From contig JAHBXQ010000003.1 in NCBI GenBank assembly GCA_019636345.1, positions 186,001 to 250,000 of the forward strand: 64,000 nucleotides of DNA, in the 5' to 3' direction. The position numbers and the translations under genes are program-made. Source of the DNA: Pirellulales bacterium. GTDB lineage: Bacteria; Planctomycetota; Planctomycetia; Pirellulales; Lacipirellulaceae. The notes beneath the pieces are model-generated. The model was not told where the DNA came from and did no database searches. It saw only the letters and a list, made by a program, of their open reading frames with translations. Shown here piece after piece: positions 7,793-16,354 of the stretch (its first letter is position 1; the number at the start of each line of letters is the position of its first letter).

Positions 7793-8914
7793 CTATTGCG
7801 GCAACTTCTTCGCCGCTTCCTCGCCCGCGTAACGTTCGATCAGAGCGCGGCACTGCTGCCGTGTCCGCGGATCGCTGCGGGCGGCGTACATGTCGGCCAA
7901 CGCCGCGGCCGCCTTGGGCTGGAGCGATTCGGGGAGGCCGAATCCCAGACCCCACAACGCTCGGCCCCAGTCGTTCGGGTCGCGGTCGGCCAGGGTCTCG
8001 ACAAGCTTGTCGACGACCGCTTCGTTCTTCGATTTCAAGGTCGACAGTCCGAAGTAGATGGCGTCGTGTCGCGATTCCGGGTCGTCGGCCAACGCGATGA
8101 TTCGCGACGCCAGCTTGTCGGAGACCTCTGCTCCCCACAACCCGCGCAGCGTCTCGCGTCGGACGCCGGCGTCGCTGGAAGCGAGCAGTTCGAGCACGAT
8201 TTCCTCCGAACGCCCCGCGATTTTTCCGTCGCCGAAGCTGAACAGCAGGTGGGACATCGAATTGTCGACCAACGGCGTCCGCCGTTCCCAGATCGACTGG
8301 ACGAGCGACAGATCCTCCGGCCGGCGATCGGTGTTCAGCAACGCGTAACAGGCCGACGTCAACAACGGCCCGTCGGTCCCTCGTTCAATGAACGGCAATA
8401 CGAGCGGCCGGAACCCGGCCTTGTCGTACTCGACGTCTCCCGACTGGGCCAGCGTTTCCAGCGCAGCCATTTGCCGCGGCGCGTCGTCCCCTTGCAGGGC
8501 GGTGCGCAACTCGGCGATCGTCTCCGCACGACGTTGAGAGGCCTCCGGGCCAATGGCCCGCATCGCATCGATCCAGGCCTGGGCTTGTTCGCGCTGCGAG
8601 AGCCGCACTTGGTGCTCGCGCTGCAGTTGTGCCGTCCGATCTCTGCTGCGTCTTTCGACGAGCGGCCCGAAGTTAGCGTACAGCTTCTGGGCCGCGGCCT
8701 TCAGGCGGGCGAGATCGGCCTCGTCGATCGGAGCCCCGGCCTCGACGGCCGCCCGCCACGGCTCCAGGGCTTCCACGGCCCGCTCCAACTCGGCCAGCGC
8801 CGGCTTGGGATCGACCGCCGTCGGCTGCGAGCCCTGCTCTTCGGCGCGGGCTTCACCTGCAACCCCGGCCAACCATGCGACGAGAGCGACTCGGCCGAGC
8901 AATTTCACACTCAT
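7793..8914 (-). CDS. Secreted HEAT-like repeat protein
   Basis: The 373-residue protein has an N-terminal signal peptide (MSVKLLGRVALVAWLAGVAG..ARA). A charged helical region (about 30-130) follows, rich in Gln/Arg/Glu and probably coiled coil. The C-terminal two thirds consist of helix-pair units such as ALETLAQSGDVE, LLASSDAGVRRETLRGLWG and IIALADDPESRHDAIYFG, the pattern of HEAT/PBS-lyase scaffold repeats. No catalytic motif is evident. It lies 31 nt downstream of the periplasmic binding protein gene, suggesting one transcript. ATG 8914 is chosen because it opens the signal peptide. Confidence 0.7.
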   Translation of the reverse strand: MSVKLLGRVALVAWLAGVAGEARAEEQGSQPTAVDPKPALAELERAVEALEPWRAAVEAGAPIDEADLARLKAAAQKLYANFGPLVERRSRDRTAQLQREHQVRLSQREQAQAWIDAMRAIGPEASQRRAETIAELRTALQGDDAPRQMAALETLAQSGDVEYDKAGFRPLVLPFIERGTDGPLLTSACYALLNTDRRPEDLSLVQSIWERRTPLVDNSMSHLLFSFGDGKIAGRSEEIVLELLASSDAGVRRETLRGLWGAEVSDKLASRIIALADDPESRHDAIYFGLSTLKSKNEAVVDKLVETLADRDPNDWGRALWGLGFGLPESLQPKAAAALADMYAARSDPRTRQQCRALIERYAGEEAAKKLPQ

Positions 8915-8945
8915 GGAGATCACGACGCCTCCGCAGTTTTGGCCG

Positions 8946-9971
8946 CTATTTGCCCGCGTTCGCCTTGAGCCGTTCCTCAAGCTGCCGGCGGAAGTCGGCC
9001 AGCGAATCTTTGGTGACCGGCAAGGCTGCGATGCCATAGGTGCTGTACGAACCCTTGAGCGGCCGCAGGCCTTCGTCGCCGCGGGAGAACGAGGCGAGCG
9101 TTCGCACCGCGTCGTACCCGTACCGATACGGATCTTGGGCGACCGTGGCGAAGATCGCTCCCGACTCGATCCCGTCGAGAGTTTCCTGCTGTTCGTCGAA
9201 CGCCACCACGGCGACCTGGCCGATCTTGTCCTCCCCCTTGAGCACGTCGAGCAGGATGGCGCCGTGCTGGGCGTTCATCCCCACGATGCAGGCGAGGTCG
9301 GGATGCGCGGCGAGCGCCTGCTTGACTCGTTCGCGACAGCGGTTCGAGTCGCCGTCGTCGACGATCCGCTCGACGACTTCGTACTCGGGCCGTGACTCAG
9401 AATCCTCGCCAGCGGTCATCGCTCGCTTCATCGAATCGTCGAACCCCGCCTGCCGCTGCAGCATGTTGTCCTTAGTGAGGTTCGCGAACAGCAGGGCGAC
9501 CTTGCCCCCGGCGGGGACCGCTTGCCGGACCAGATCGGCCGCCTGTTGACCCGCCTGCACGTTGATCGTGCCGATGTACCGCAGCCGGCGCGACTCGGGG
9601 GCGTCGGAATCGAACGTGATGACGGGCGCCTTTTCGGCGATCTTGTCGATCAGCGCCGCCTGGCCCTTGGCATCGAGCGGGCTGACTCCTAGCCCGTCGA
9701 GCTTGCCGCCGTCGAGATCCTCCAGCAGTTTGGTTTGCTGGGCGACATTTTCGTCGTCGGGCATCTTTACGTCGAGCCGGACCGCATACTCTTCGGCCGC
9801 TTCACGGGCGCCGCTGGCGACGAGTTGCCAGAAGGGTCCCGAGCCGCCGGTCACCAGCGCCACATCCACCAGTTCGGGCTTCGGTTCGCTGAAGACCTGC
9901 GCCCGATACCACGCGGCGGCCAGCAAGGCGATAACGGCGGCGATCAGCAAAGAGCGTTGTTGAGGGGACAT
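8946..9971 (-). CDS. Periplasmic sugar-binding protein (RbsB-like)
   Basis: The 341-residue protein has the periplasmic-binding-protein type I fold of ribose/xylose ABC importers. After an uncleaved or signal-type N-terminus (LLIAAVIALLAAAWYRAQVF) come DVALVTGGSGPFWQLVASGAREAAEEY, LDGLGVSPLDAKG, PVITFDSDAP, YIGTINVQAGQQAADLV and VVAFDEQQETLDGIESGAIFATVAQDPYRYG. These match the two-lobed architecture and its hinge. A strong ribosome site (CCTCC at 9979-9983 on the plus strand, 7 nt spacing) fixes ATG 9971. No permease or ATPase gene adjoins, so it may be an orphan sensor or feed a distant transporter. Confidence 0.85.
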   Translation of the reverse strand: MSPQQRSLLIAAVIALLAAAWYRAQVFSEPKPELVDVALVTGGSGPFWQLVASGAREAAEEYAVRLDVKMPDDENVAQQTKLLEDLDGGKLDGLGVSPLDAKGQAALIDKIAEKAPVITFDSDAPESRRLRYIGTINVQAGQQAADLVRQAVPAGGKVALLFANLTKDNMLQRQAGFDDSMKRAMTAGEDSESRPEYEVVERIVDDGDSNRCRERVKQALAAHPDLACIVGMNAQHGAILLDVLKGEDKIGQVAVVAFDEQQETLDGIESGAIFATVAQDPYRYGYDAVRTLASFSRGDEGLRPLKGSYSTYGIAALPVTKDSLADFRRQLEERLKANAGK

Positions 9972-10307
9972 CGCGGCGCCTCCTTCGGTCAGTGAGAAGA
10001 GAAGAGGAGAGCCTCTATCGAAAAGCAGCCGGTCGAGAAGCGAGGTGCCCGAACCGATCTTCGCGCATTCTCGCATTTCCGCCAGAGCGCGGGAACACCC
10101 CGCCGCAAAAATCGCGGAAGACAGGTCCATGGAACTTCGGAGTCCCAACGGCCCCGACAGTCCCCGCTTGCCGCAGGCTGCTAGCCCCGGGGTTGTTGAA
10201 TTGCCGTCGCTCGTTGGGTTTCACCCGCGGCTAGCGCCGGACGGCTCATGTTCTGGGGACAAGACTTTGCATGAGGCCGCGAGCCAGATCCCGGTCGCCA
10301 CAGACGG
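9972..10307. other. 336-nt intergenic region with an imperfect inverted repeat
   Basis: This region lies upstream of the binding-protein gene and downstream of rlmN (both minus). It contains an imperfect inverted repeat around a GCTAGC core (10180-10192 with 10224-10235) and Pro/Arg-type low-complexity frames. No gene is supported. The promoter of the binding protein should lie near 9985-10060, but no consensus pair was identified. Confidence 0.5.
10180..10235. repeat. Imperfect inverted repeat with GCTAGC core
   Basis: Arms at about 10180-10192 and 10224-10235 pair over a GCTAGC-CCCGGGG / CCCGCGG-CTAGC core with one or two mismatches. It is 3' of rlmN. It resembles the GC-rich CTAGC-type intergenic repeats I recall from planctomycete genomes; it could serve as a transcript-end hairpin. 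Confidence 0.4.
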
Positions 10308-11405
10308 CTAGGCGCGCACCGCGGCGTTGGCGGCGATTGCCCGAGCCCGGTTTTCGCGCTGCACGAGTTGTCCGCAGGCGGCCGCGACGTCGGCGCCCAA
10401 GCTGTAGCGGATCGTGGTCGCCAGCCCAGCCCGCTTCAGGACGCCGGCGAACCCCTCGCGCACGGCTTGCGAAGAGCCGGTCAGATGCGGGGCGCCTTCG
10501 ATCGGGTTGAACGGGATCAAATTCACATGGACGTTGAGCCCCGCACACCACGCGGCCAGTTCCCCCGCCTCGGCCAGCGAATCGTTCACCCCGGCGAGCA
10601 TCAAGTACTCAAGCATCACCGTCGGCCCGGACGCACGCCCAGCGGCCTGAATGCGGTTCACCTCGACGACGGCGCGACGCAACTCCGCCAGCGGGCGCCT
10701 CTTCGCCAGCGGGATGAGCCGCTCGCGAGTCTCCTGCCGCACGCTGTGCAAGCTGAGCGCCAAATTGACCGCGGGGAATCGCCGCGCGCAGCGGAGCATC
10801 GCCTCGGGGAGCCCGACCGTCGACACCAACACGCGACTCGGGGGGTGGTGGAACAGCTCGGGCGCCGTCAGGGCCGCGAGAGCTGCGTAGAGGTTCTCCT
10901 CGTTATGAAACGGCTCGCCCATCCCCATGAAGACAAGATTGCGGATCGAGCGACCCTCGGGCTCAAGCAATTGCTTGGCTTGGACAAGCTGATCGAGAAT
11001 CTCCGCGGTCGACAGGTTCTGGGCGATCCCCATCTTGCCGGTGGCGCAGAAGTCGCACGCCGCGGCGCACCCGACTTGGCTGGAAACGCACAGCGTCGTC
11101 CGGCCCGTGGCGATCCGCAAGACGACCGATTCGATGAGCATCCCCGCAGCGGTTCGGAAGAGGATCTTCGTGGCGCCGTCGAGTTGCGAGTCGCAACGCC
11201 GGTCGAGCGCGAGAGCGTGGAGCGTCACTCGACCGGCGAACTCGTCGCGCATCGGGCTCGGCAACGTTGCGAGGGCCGCTTCGTCGCTCAAGCCGCGCTT
11301 GAGCAGCGCGGTCCGCACTTGCCGCACGGCCTGCGGATCTAGCCGCAACTCGCGCCGCAGGGCGTCGACGGCCGCGAGATCGAAGAGCGTCAGTTGGTCG
11401 TTCAT
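10308..11405 (-). CDS. rlmN: Radical-SAM rRNA/tRNA adenine-C2 methyltransferase
   Basis: The 365-residue RlmN family enzyme methylates C2 of A2503 in 23S rRNA and, in some species, A37 of tRNAs. The [4Fe-4S] radical SAM ligands are C113-x3-C117-x2-C120 (CAAACDFC). FMGMGEPFHNEENL is the conserved GEP region. SLHSVRQETRERLIPL and VMLEYLMLAGVND are typical. The C-terminal conserved cysteine is in the VAAACGQL segment. It starts at ATG 11405. It lies 30 nt downstream of epmB in the same orientation, so the two radical SAM genes probably form an operon next to efp. Confidence 0.93.
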   Translation of the reverse strand: MNDQLTLFDLAAVDALRRELRLDPQAVRQVRTALLKRGLSDEAALATLPSPMRDEFAGRVTLHALALDRRCDSQLDGATKILFRTAAGMLIESVVLRIATGRTTLCVSSQVGCAAACDFCATGKMGIAQNLSTAEILDQLVQAKQLLEPEGRSIRNLVFMGMGEPFHNEENLYAALAALTAPELFHHPPSRVLVSTVGLPEAMLRCARRFPAVNLALSLHSVRQETRERLIPLAKRRPLAELRRAVVEVNRIQAAGRASGPTVMLEYLMLAGVNDSLAEAGELAAWCAGLNVHVNLIPFNPIEGAPHLTGSSQAVREGFAGVLKRAGLATTIRYSLGADVAAACGQLVQRENRARAIAANAAVRA

Positions 11406-11435
11406 TGGGAACAGACTCGCGCGAGATGTTCGGCG

Positions 11436-12467
11436 CTAGGCGACCGGCAGCTTCGCCGGGGCGCCGGGGACTTCGCGGACGTATCGCGGGACCATGTAAC
11501 CCGGCAGGCGGCGGGCGAGTTCGGCGACCAACTCGCGGCCGCTCGTCTCGGGGACCTCGAAGCGGGTCGCTCCCTGAACGCGATCGAGTTGATGGAGGTA
11601 ATACGGAGCTACGCCGACCGCGACGAGCCGTTCGCTCAGCTCGGCAAGCGCCTCGACCGAATCGTTCACTCCGGCCAACAGAACGGCTTGATTGAGCAGC
11701 ATCACGCCGGCGCGGCGCAGCCTGTCGAGCGCAGCGGCCGTCTCGGCGTCGAGTTCCCGAGCATGGTTGGCGTGGATCGCCATGATCGGCGTCAGCCGCG
11801 ATCCGCACAGCCACTCGAGCAGATCGTCGGTCACCCGCGCGGGGATCATGATCGGCAGCCGGGTGTGGACTCGCAGTCGAGCGACGTGCGGGATCGCCGC
11901 GATCCGCTCGACGAGTCGCGCGAGCCGGCCATCGACCAGCATCAACGGATCGCCGCCGCTGAGGATGACCTCGTGCAGCAGCGGGTCGGCGGCGATTGCG
12001 TCCAAGGCGGGGTTCCAGGCCGCGTCGGCGTGGGGCGTTTCCTCGTACGGGTAGTGGCGTCGGAAGCAGTATCGACAATGGACCGCGCAGGCCCCGGTCG
12101 CGACCAACAGGGCCCGGCCCGAGTACTTGTGGAGCAGCCCCGGGGCCTCCCGGGCGGCGCCGTCGGCCACAGGGTCGGCTGTGAAGCCTGGGACGGCGGT
12201 CGACTCGGCCGCGACCGGCAGTACCTGCCGCAGGAGCGGGTCGGCCGGGTCGCCCCGCTGAATCCGCGCCAGATACGCCGGGGGGACGAACGTGGGGAAC
12301 TGGGCTGCCGCAGCCGCCGTGCCGGCGACCAGTTCGACCGGCAAATCGAGCCGGCGGCACAACTCCGCGGCATCGCGCACCGCGGCGCGCAACTCGGCCT
12401 GCCACGCCGGGAAACCCCCGTCAGGACGGGCGCGGACAAGCTCGCTCTGCGGCGTTAAAATGCTCAT
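11436..12467 (-). CDS. epmB: EF-P lysine 2,3-aminomutase
   Basis: The 343-residue radical SAM, PLP-dependent enzyme converts alpha-lysine to (R)-beta-lysine for attachment to EF-P. Cluster ligands are C127-x3-C131-x2-C134 (CAVHCRYCFRRH). The family segments HEVILSGGDPLML, RVHTRLPIMIP and YYLHQLDRVQGATRFEV are intact. The C-terminal EVPGAPAKLPV holds K339, the likely PLP lysine. Length matches EpmB rather than the longer free-lysine aminomutases. It is divergent from efp, separated by 164 nt, and upstream of rlmN. The ligase partner epmA is not in the window. Confidence 0.93.
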   Translation of the reverse strand: MSILTPQSELVRARPDGGFPAWQAELRAAVRDAAELCRRLDLPVELVAGTAAAAAQFPTFVPPAYLARIQRGDPADPLLRQVLPVAAESTAVPGFTADPVADGAAREAPGLLHKYSGRALLVATGACAVHCRYCFRRHYPYEETPHADAAWNPALDAIAADPLLHEVILSGGDPLMLVDGRLARLVERIAAIPHVARLRVHTRLPIMIPARVTDDLLEWLCGSRLTPIMAIHANHARELDAETAAALDRLRRAGVMLLNQAVLLAGVNDSVEALAELSERLVAVGVAPYYLHQLDRVQGATRFEVPETSGRELVAELARRLPGYMVPRYVREVPGAPAKLPVA

Positions 12468-12545
12468 TTTCGCCCCGTCGCGGGTCCTCAGGCCCGACCG
12501 TGGATCTTCGCCAATCTCGCCGGAGGGGCTATGCCCCCTGGATCG

Positions 12546-12564
12546 CGGACCGCGCGGCGGTCCG
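12546..12564. promoter_or_regulatory. Hairpin in the epmB-efp divergent region
   Basis: A perfect 8-bp stem (CGGACCGC / GCGGTCCG) with a 3-nt loop sits 68 nt upstream of the efp start, in the efp leader or promoter region. Its function is unknown; no uridine tract follows. Confidence 0.35.
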
Positions 12565-12631
12565 GCTCGGGAGCCTTCCCTGAGCCAATACGAACGTACA
12601 GCACGCCATCTTCACAAGGAACACGCGCCCG

Positions 12632-13210
12632 ATGGGTACCTATCATACCAGCGATTTCAAGAAGGGGCTGAAGGTTCAGATCGACGGCATCCCGTACCAA
12701 ATGGTGGAAATGAACTTCCGCAAGCCGGGCAAGGGGACCGCCCTGTACGAGTGCAAGATGCGGAACCTCATCCGCGGCACGGTCGTCGACCGCACCTACC
12801 GAGCAGGCCAAACCCTGGAAAGCGCCGACGTGTCGGAGTTCACCGCCCAGTACTTGTACCGGTCGGGGGAGAACTTCGTATTCATGAACAACAATGACTA
12901 CGAGCAGTACGAGCTCACCGAGGAGCAGGTCGGCGACTCGGCCCGGTTCCTGAAGGAGAACATGGACTGCCAGTTGATGGTGTACAACAATTTGCCGATT
13001 GCGGTCACGGCCCCCAATCATGTGATCCTGCAGGTCACGTACTGCGAGCCGGGGGCCAAGGGCAACACGGCCACGAACGTCACCAAACCGGTCACGCTGG
13101 AGACGGGGGCCGAGATCCTTGCTCCGGCCTTTATCAATCAGGGAGACTGGCTGCGGGTCGACACCCGAACCGGGGAATATATCGAACGGACCAAGGAACC
13201 GGGGGCCTGA
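12632..13210 (+). CDS. efp: Translation elongation factor P
   Basis: The 192-residue EF-P rescues ribosomes stalled at polyproline stretches. Three OB/KOW-type beta domains are present: TYHTSDFKKGLKVQIDG at the N-terminus, then VSEFTAQYLYRSGENFVFMNN, then VTYCEPGAKGNTATNVTKPVTLETGA. The last is the conserved EF-P signature. The modification loop is RKPGKGTA with the target lysine exactly at K34. Together with the adjacent epmB this predicts beta-lysylation. An AAGGAA site precedes ATG 12632 by about 9 nt. Confidence 0.97.
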   Translation: MGTYHTSDFKKGLKVQIDGIPYQMVEMNFRKPGKGTALYECKMRNLIRGTVVDRTYRAGQTLESADVSEFTAQYLYRSGENFVFMNNNDYEQYELTEEQVGDSARFLKENMDCQLMVYNNLPIAVTAPNHVILQVTYCEPGAKGNTATNVTKPVTLETGAEILAPAFINQGDWLRVDTRTGEYIERTKEPGA

Positions 13211-13357
13211 GCGAATACCCCTGCAACTCCGGCTCGTCGCCCCGGACGAGAACCGCAATCGGATCGGGCGGCTTTTGGCGAACCGTGCCCCCCGCGATCG
13301 AGTAGACTGTTCCAACCGTCGCTGCCATATCGAGTCCCTAAGTCCGCGAGGTAATCC

Positions 13358-13990
13358 GTGACTGCCGCATTCCCCGTGCTGATCGCTCTGTCAACGACCG
13401 CCCAGGTGCTCATCGGCGTCGCGATCGGCGGCGTGCTGTTGGCGATGTATCTGGTGGGCGTCTTCAACCGCCTCGTGGCCTTGCGAAATCGGCTGGACAA
13501 CGCGTTTTCGCAGATCGACGTTCAGCTTCAACGGCGTTACGATTTGATCCCCAACCTCGTCGAGACGGTCAAGGGCTACATCAAGCACGAGCGCGAGACG
13601 CTCGAGGCGGTCATCAACGCCCGCAATCAAGCGGTTGGCGCCGCCAAGGCCGCAGCCGCGGCGCCGGGCGATCCCGCGGCGATGCACGCCTTGGGAGGAG
13701 CCGAGAACGCGCTCGGCGCCACGCTGGGGCGGTTGTTCGCCCTGGCCGAGGCGTATCCCGATCTCAAGGCGAACCAGAACATGGCCCAACTGACCGAGGA
13801 ACTGACCGCCACGGAGAACAAGGTTGCCTTCGCCCGGCAGGCGTACAATGACTCGGTGAACAGCTACAACGCGTACCGGCAGTCGTTCCCCCCCGTCGCG
13901 TTCGCCGGCATGTTCGGCCACAGCCAGGACGCCGAGTACCTGGAGTTCGACAGCAAGGCGATCGCCGAAGCGCCGAAGGTGAGCTTCTGA
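13358..13990 (+). CDS. lemA: LemA family membrane-anchored protein
   Basis: The 210-residue protein has one N-terminal membrane segment (VLIGVAIGGVLLAMYLVGVF) followed by the LemA helical bundle. The segments NRLDNAFSQIDVQLQRRYDLIPNLVETVKGY and ALAEAYPDLKANQNMAQLTEEL with FARQAYNDSVNSYN are near-diagnostic. The start is GTG 13358. LemA proteins have an extracytoplasmic alpha-helical bundle of uncertain function and often neighbour an M48 peptidase, as here (14121-16154, same strand, 130 nt downstream). Confidence 0.93.
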   Translation: MTAAFPVLIALSTTAQVLIGVAIGGVLLAMYLVGVFNRLVALRNRLDNAFSQIDVQLQRRYDLIPNLVETVKGYIKHERETLEAVINARNQAVGAAKAAAAAPGDPAAMHALGGAENALGATLGRLFALAEAYPDLKANQNMAQLTEELTATENKVAFARQAYNDSVNSYNAYRQSFPPVAFAGMFGHSQDAEYLEFDSKAIAEAPKVSF

Positions 13991-14120
13991 GCTAAAGAAG
14001 AAGGGGGCAGGGGGGAAGAGGCGTAGATCGTTGTTCTCCCCCCTTCGGCCTTCTTCCCTCTCGCCTTGGTACGCCACTCGTGCGATCGCCGGTCACCGCT
14101 TCGAGCTTCGCGGAAGCGCC

Positions 14121-16154
14121 ATGTCCACCGACTTCTTTGAACGCCAGGACGCCGCGCGGCGGTCGACGACGTGGCTGGTGGTCATGTTCGTCTTGGGCGT
14201 GCTGGGGATCGTCGGCGGGACGATGGCCGTCGCCTGGGCGGTCCTTGAAGGGGCGAGCGGCTACAAGGCCGCCGGCGAAGGTCGCGTCCTCGACCTGCCC
14301 GAGATGTTCGGGCACTTGACCCCTGACGATCTCGTCGCGATGCTCGCCGCGGGGGGGGCATCGCTGGCGTTGATCGGCGGAGGCAGTCTCTACAAAGTCG
14401 CCCAACTCTCCGGCGGCGGTTCGGTCGTCGCCGAGGGGCTCGGCGGCAAGCGGGTCTATCCCGATTCGGCCGACGCCGTGGAGCGTCGGTTGCTGAACGT
14501 AGTCGAGGAGATGGCCCTCGCCTCGGGGGTCCCCGTGCCGCCGGTCTACATGCTTCAGACGGAATCGGGGATCAACGCCTTCGCCGCCGGCTACTCCCCC
14601 AGCGACGCGATCGTTGCCGTCACCCGCGGCGCGGCCGAGCAACTCTCGCGCGAGGAGCTGCAAGGGGTCGTCGCCCATGAGTTCAGCCACATCCTCAACG
14701 GCGACATGCGGCTCAACATCCGGCTGATCGGCGTGCTGCACGGCCTGCTGCTGTTGGGGCTCATCGGCCGGATCATGCTCCGGATGATCAGTCACTCGGG
14801 CCGAAGATCCAGCGATTCGAAGAGCGGAGGAGGCGTCGCGGTCGTGGCGCTGATCGGGCTGGCTCTGTTCGTCCTGGGGTATTTGGGAACGCTCATGGGG
14901 AGCCTCATCAAGGCGGCCGTTTCGCGGCAGCGCGAGTATCTGGCTGACGCCTCGGCCGTGCAGTTCACCCGCAATCCCGGCGGATTGGCCGGAGCGCTGA
15001 AGCGAATCGGGGCGCGGGCGATCGGCTCGCGAATTCAGGCCCCCAACGCGGCCGAGGCGAGCCACCTGTTTTTCGCCCAAGGGGTGTGGGAGGGACTCAC
15101 CTCGCTGACTGCGACCCACCCGCCGCTGGAAAAGCGAATCCTGGCGCTCGAGCCGCAATGGGACGGCAAGTTTCCCACGGCCGAGACCCGGCCTGCCGTC
15201 GAGCGAGAACTCGCGGGCGGAACCGATCCGCGACGACGCGGCGAGCAAGTGGCTGCGCTGGCCGCCGGCGCAGTCGCCGCTGCGGCGGCAGGAGCAACCA
15301 TGACCGACGCCGCCGAGGTCCCGTTGGCGGTGGTCAAGCGCGCGGCTGACCAAGTGGGGGATCCTCAGGAGCTCCACCGGGCCTACGCCGCGAGGCTGAT
15401 TGACGCGTTGCCGCCGCTGGTGCGCGACAGCGCCCGCGAGCCGTACGGCGCCCGGGCGGTGCTGTTCGGGCTGCTGCTCGACCGCGATCCCGGCGTTCGC
15501 GAAAAGCAACTCGCCACTCTTGCCGCCTACGCGACCAAGGACGTCACGGCGCTGACCGTCAAACTGTCGCCGCACCTGGACATGCTCGAGGCCCGCATGC
15601 GGCTGCCGCTGGTGGACATGTCGCTTCCCGCGTTGCGGGCCATGTCGCCGGAGCAGTACCGGACGTTCCGGCAATGCTTCGTCGAGTTGGTCAAGGCCGA
15701 CAACCGGTTGGGTCTGTTCGAGTGGGTGCTGCATCGCGTGCTGCTGCGCCACCTGCAGCCGCAGTTCGAGCATACGGCCCGGACGAAGGTCGCCTACTAC
15801 GGCCTGCAGAAGCTTGGGCGCGAGTGCTCGGTGCTGCTGTCGACGTTGGCCCACGCCGACAATCGTCTTGCCGAGGCCCCGGCGGCATTGGCCCGGGGCG
15901 CCGCGATGTTGTCCGGGGCGAGGGTGACGCTGCTCGACCCGGCCGAGTGCGGCCTGGAGCCGCTTCGCGGCGCGCTCGACGCGCTGGCTCGCGTGGCCCC
16001 CAAGCAGCGCCAGTCGCTGGTCGCCGCCTGCGCAGCGACGATCTGCGCCGATCACGAGGTGACCGTCGCCGAGGGAGAGCTCCTGCGCGGGGTGTGCGAC
16101 ATGCTCGATTGCCCCATGCCCCCGCTCCTGCCGGGGCAGCCGGTGGCGGCGTGA
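14121..16154 (+). CDS. Membrane M48 metalloprotease with C-terminal extension
   Basis: The 677-residue zinc peptidase is HtpX/Ste24-like. Two membrane segments precede the catalytic domain (about 18-40 and 72-90). The zinc site is H186-E-F-S-H190 in VVAHEFSHILNGD, with third ligand E272 in SRQREYLADASAVQF. Two further hydrophobic segments lie between (about 200-222 and 238-262). THPPLEKRI closes the peptidase core. Residues about 330-677 form an alanine-rich helical extension not found in HtpX, resembling planctomycete/proteobacterial M48 variants. It is adjacent to lemA and probably co-functions in envelope protein quality control. It starts at ATG 14121. Confidence 0.9.
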   Translation: MSTDFFERQDAARRSTTWLVVMFVLGVLGIVGGTMAVAWAVLEGASGYKAAGEGRVLDLPEMFGHLTPDDLVAMLAAGGASLALIGGGSLYKVAQLSGGGSVVAEGLGGKRVYPDSADAVERRLLNVVEEMALASGVPVPPVYMLQTESGINAFAAGYSPSDAIVAVTRGAAEQLSREELQGVVAHEFSHILNGDMRLNIRLIGVLHGLLLLGLIGRIMLRMISHSGRRSSDSKSGGGVAVVALIGLALFVLGYLGTLMGSLIKAAVSRQREYLADASAVQFTRNPGGLAGALKRIGARAIGSRIQAPNAAEASHLFFAQGVWEGLTSLTATHPPLEKRILALEPQWDGKFPTAETRPAVERELAGGTDPRRRGEQVAALAAGAVAAAAAGATMTDAAEVPLAVVKRAADQVGDPQELHRAYAARLIDALPPLVRDSAREPYGARAVLFGLLLDRDPGVREKQLATLAAYATKDVTALTVKLSPHLDMLEARMRLPLVDMSLPALRAMSPEQYRTFRQCFVELVKADNRLGLFEWVLHRVLLRHLQPQFEHTARTKVAYYGLQKLGRECSVLLSTLAHADNRLAEAPAALARGAAMLSGARVTLLDPAECGLEPLRGALDALARVAPKQRQSLVAACAATICADHEVTVAEGELLRGVCDMLDCPMPPLLPGQPVAA

Positions 16155-16207
16155 GACGTGCTACGTTCGCGGCTTTCGCGCTGGGCGGCGGACGCCAGCC
16201 CCCGGCG

Positions 16208-16228
16208 AGGCCAGATTCAGGCCTTTTT
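16208..16228 (+). terminator. Weak intrinsic terminator after the M48 gene
   Basis: AGGCC (16208-16212) pairs with GGCCT (16220-16224) around a 7-nt loop, followed by four further T residues. The stem is only 5 bp, so efficiency is uncertain. The position, 54 nt after the stop, suits an operon end. Confidence 0.45.
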
Positions 16229-16289
16229 GGCAGCTCGCCGGCGACTCGCGCCGTCCGCTCAAGGGGCTATGCCGCGCGGTTTTGCGGGA

Positions 16290-16298
16290 TGATACAAT
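16290..16298 (+). promoter_or_regulatory. Extended -10 promoter upstream of the HdeD-like gene
   Basis: TGATACAAT provides a TGn extended -10 with TACAAT at 16293-16298 (5/6 to consensus). The -35 region is poor, as expected for an extended -10 promoter. The predicted start near 16305 gives a leader of about 50 nt to ATG 16355. Confidence 0.45.
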
Positions 16299-16354
16299 GC
16301 TCCCCAGGCGGACATTCGTCCGTTCCCGACTCCTGCAACGCTGAGGGGGAAACC

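Noticed and set aside
13992-16055. Long minus-strand frame opposite the M48 protease
   Set aside because: The HEFSH metalloprotease on the plus strand explains the region.
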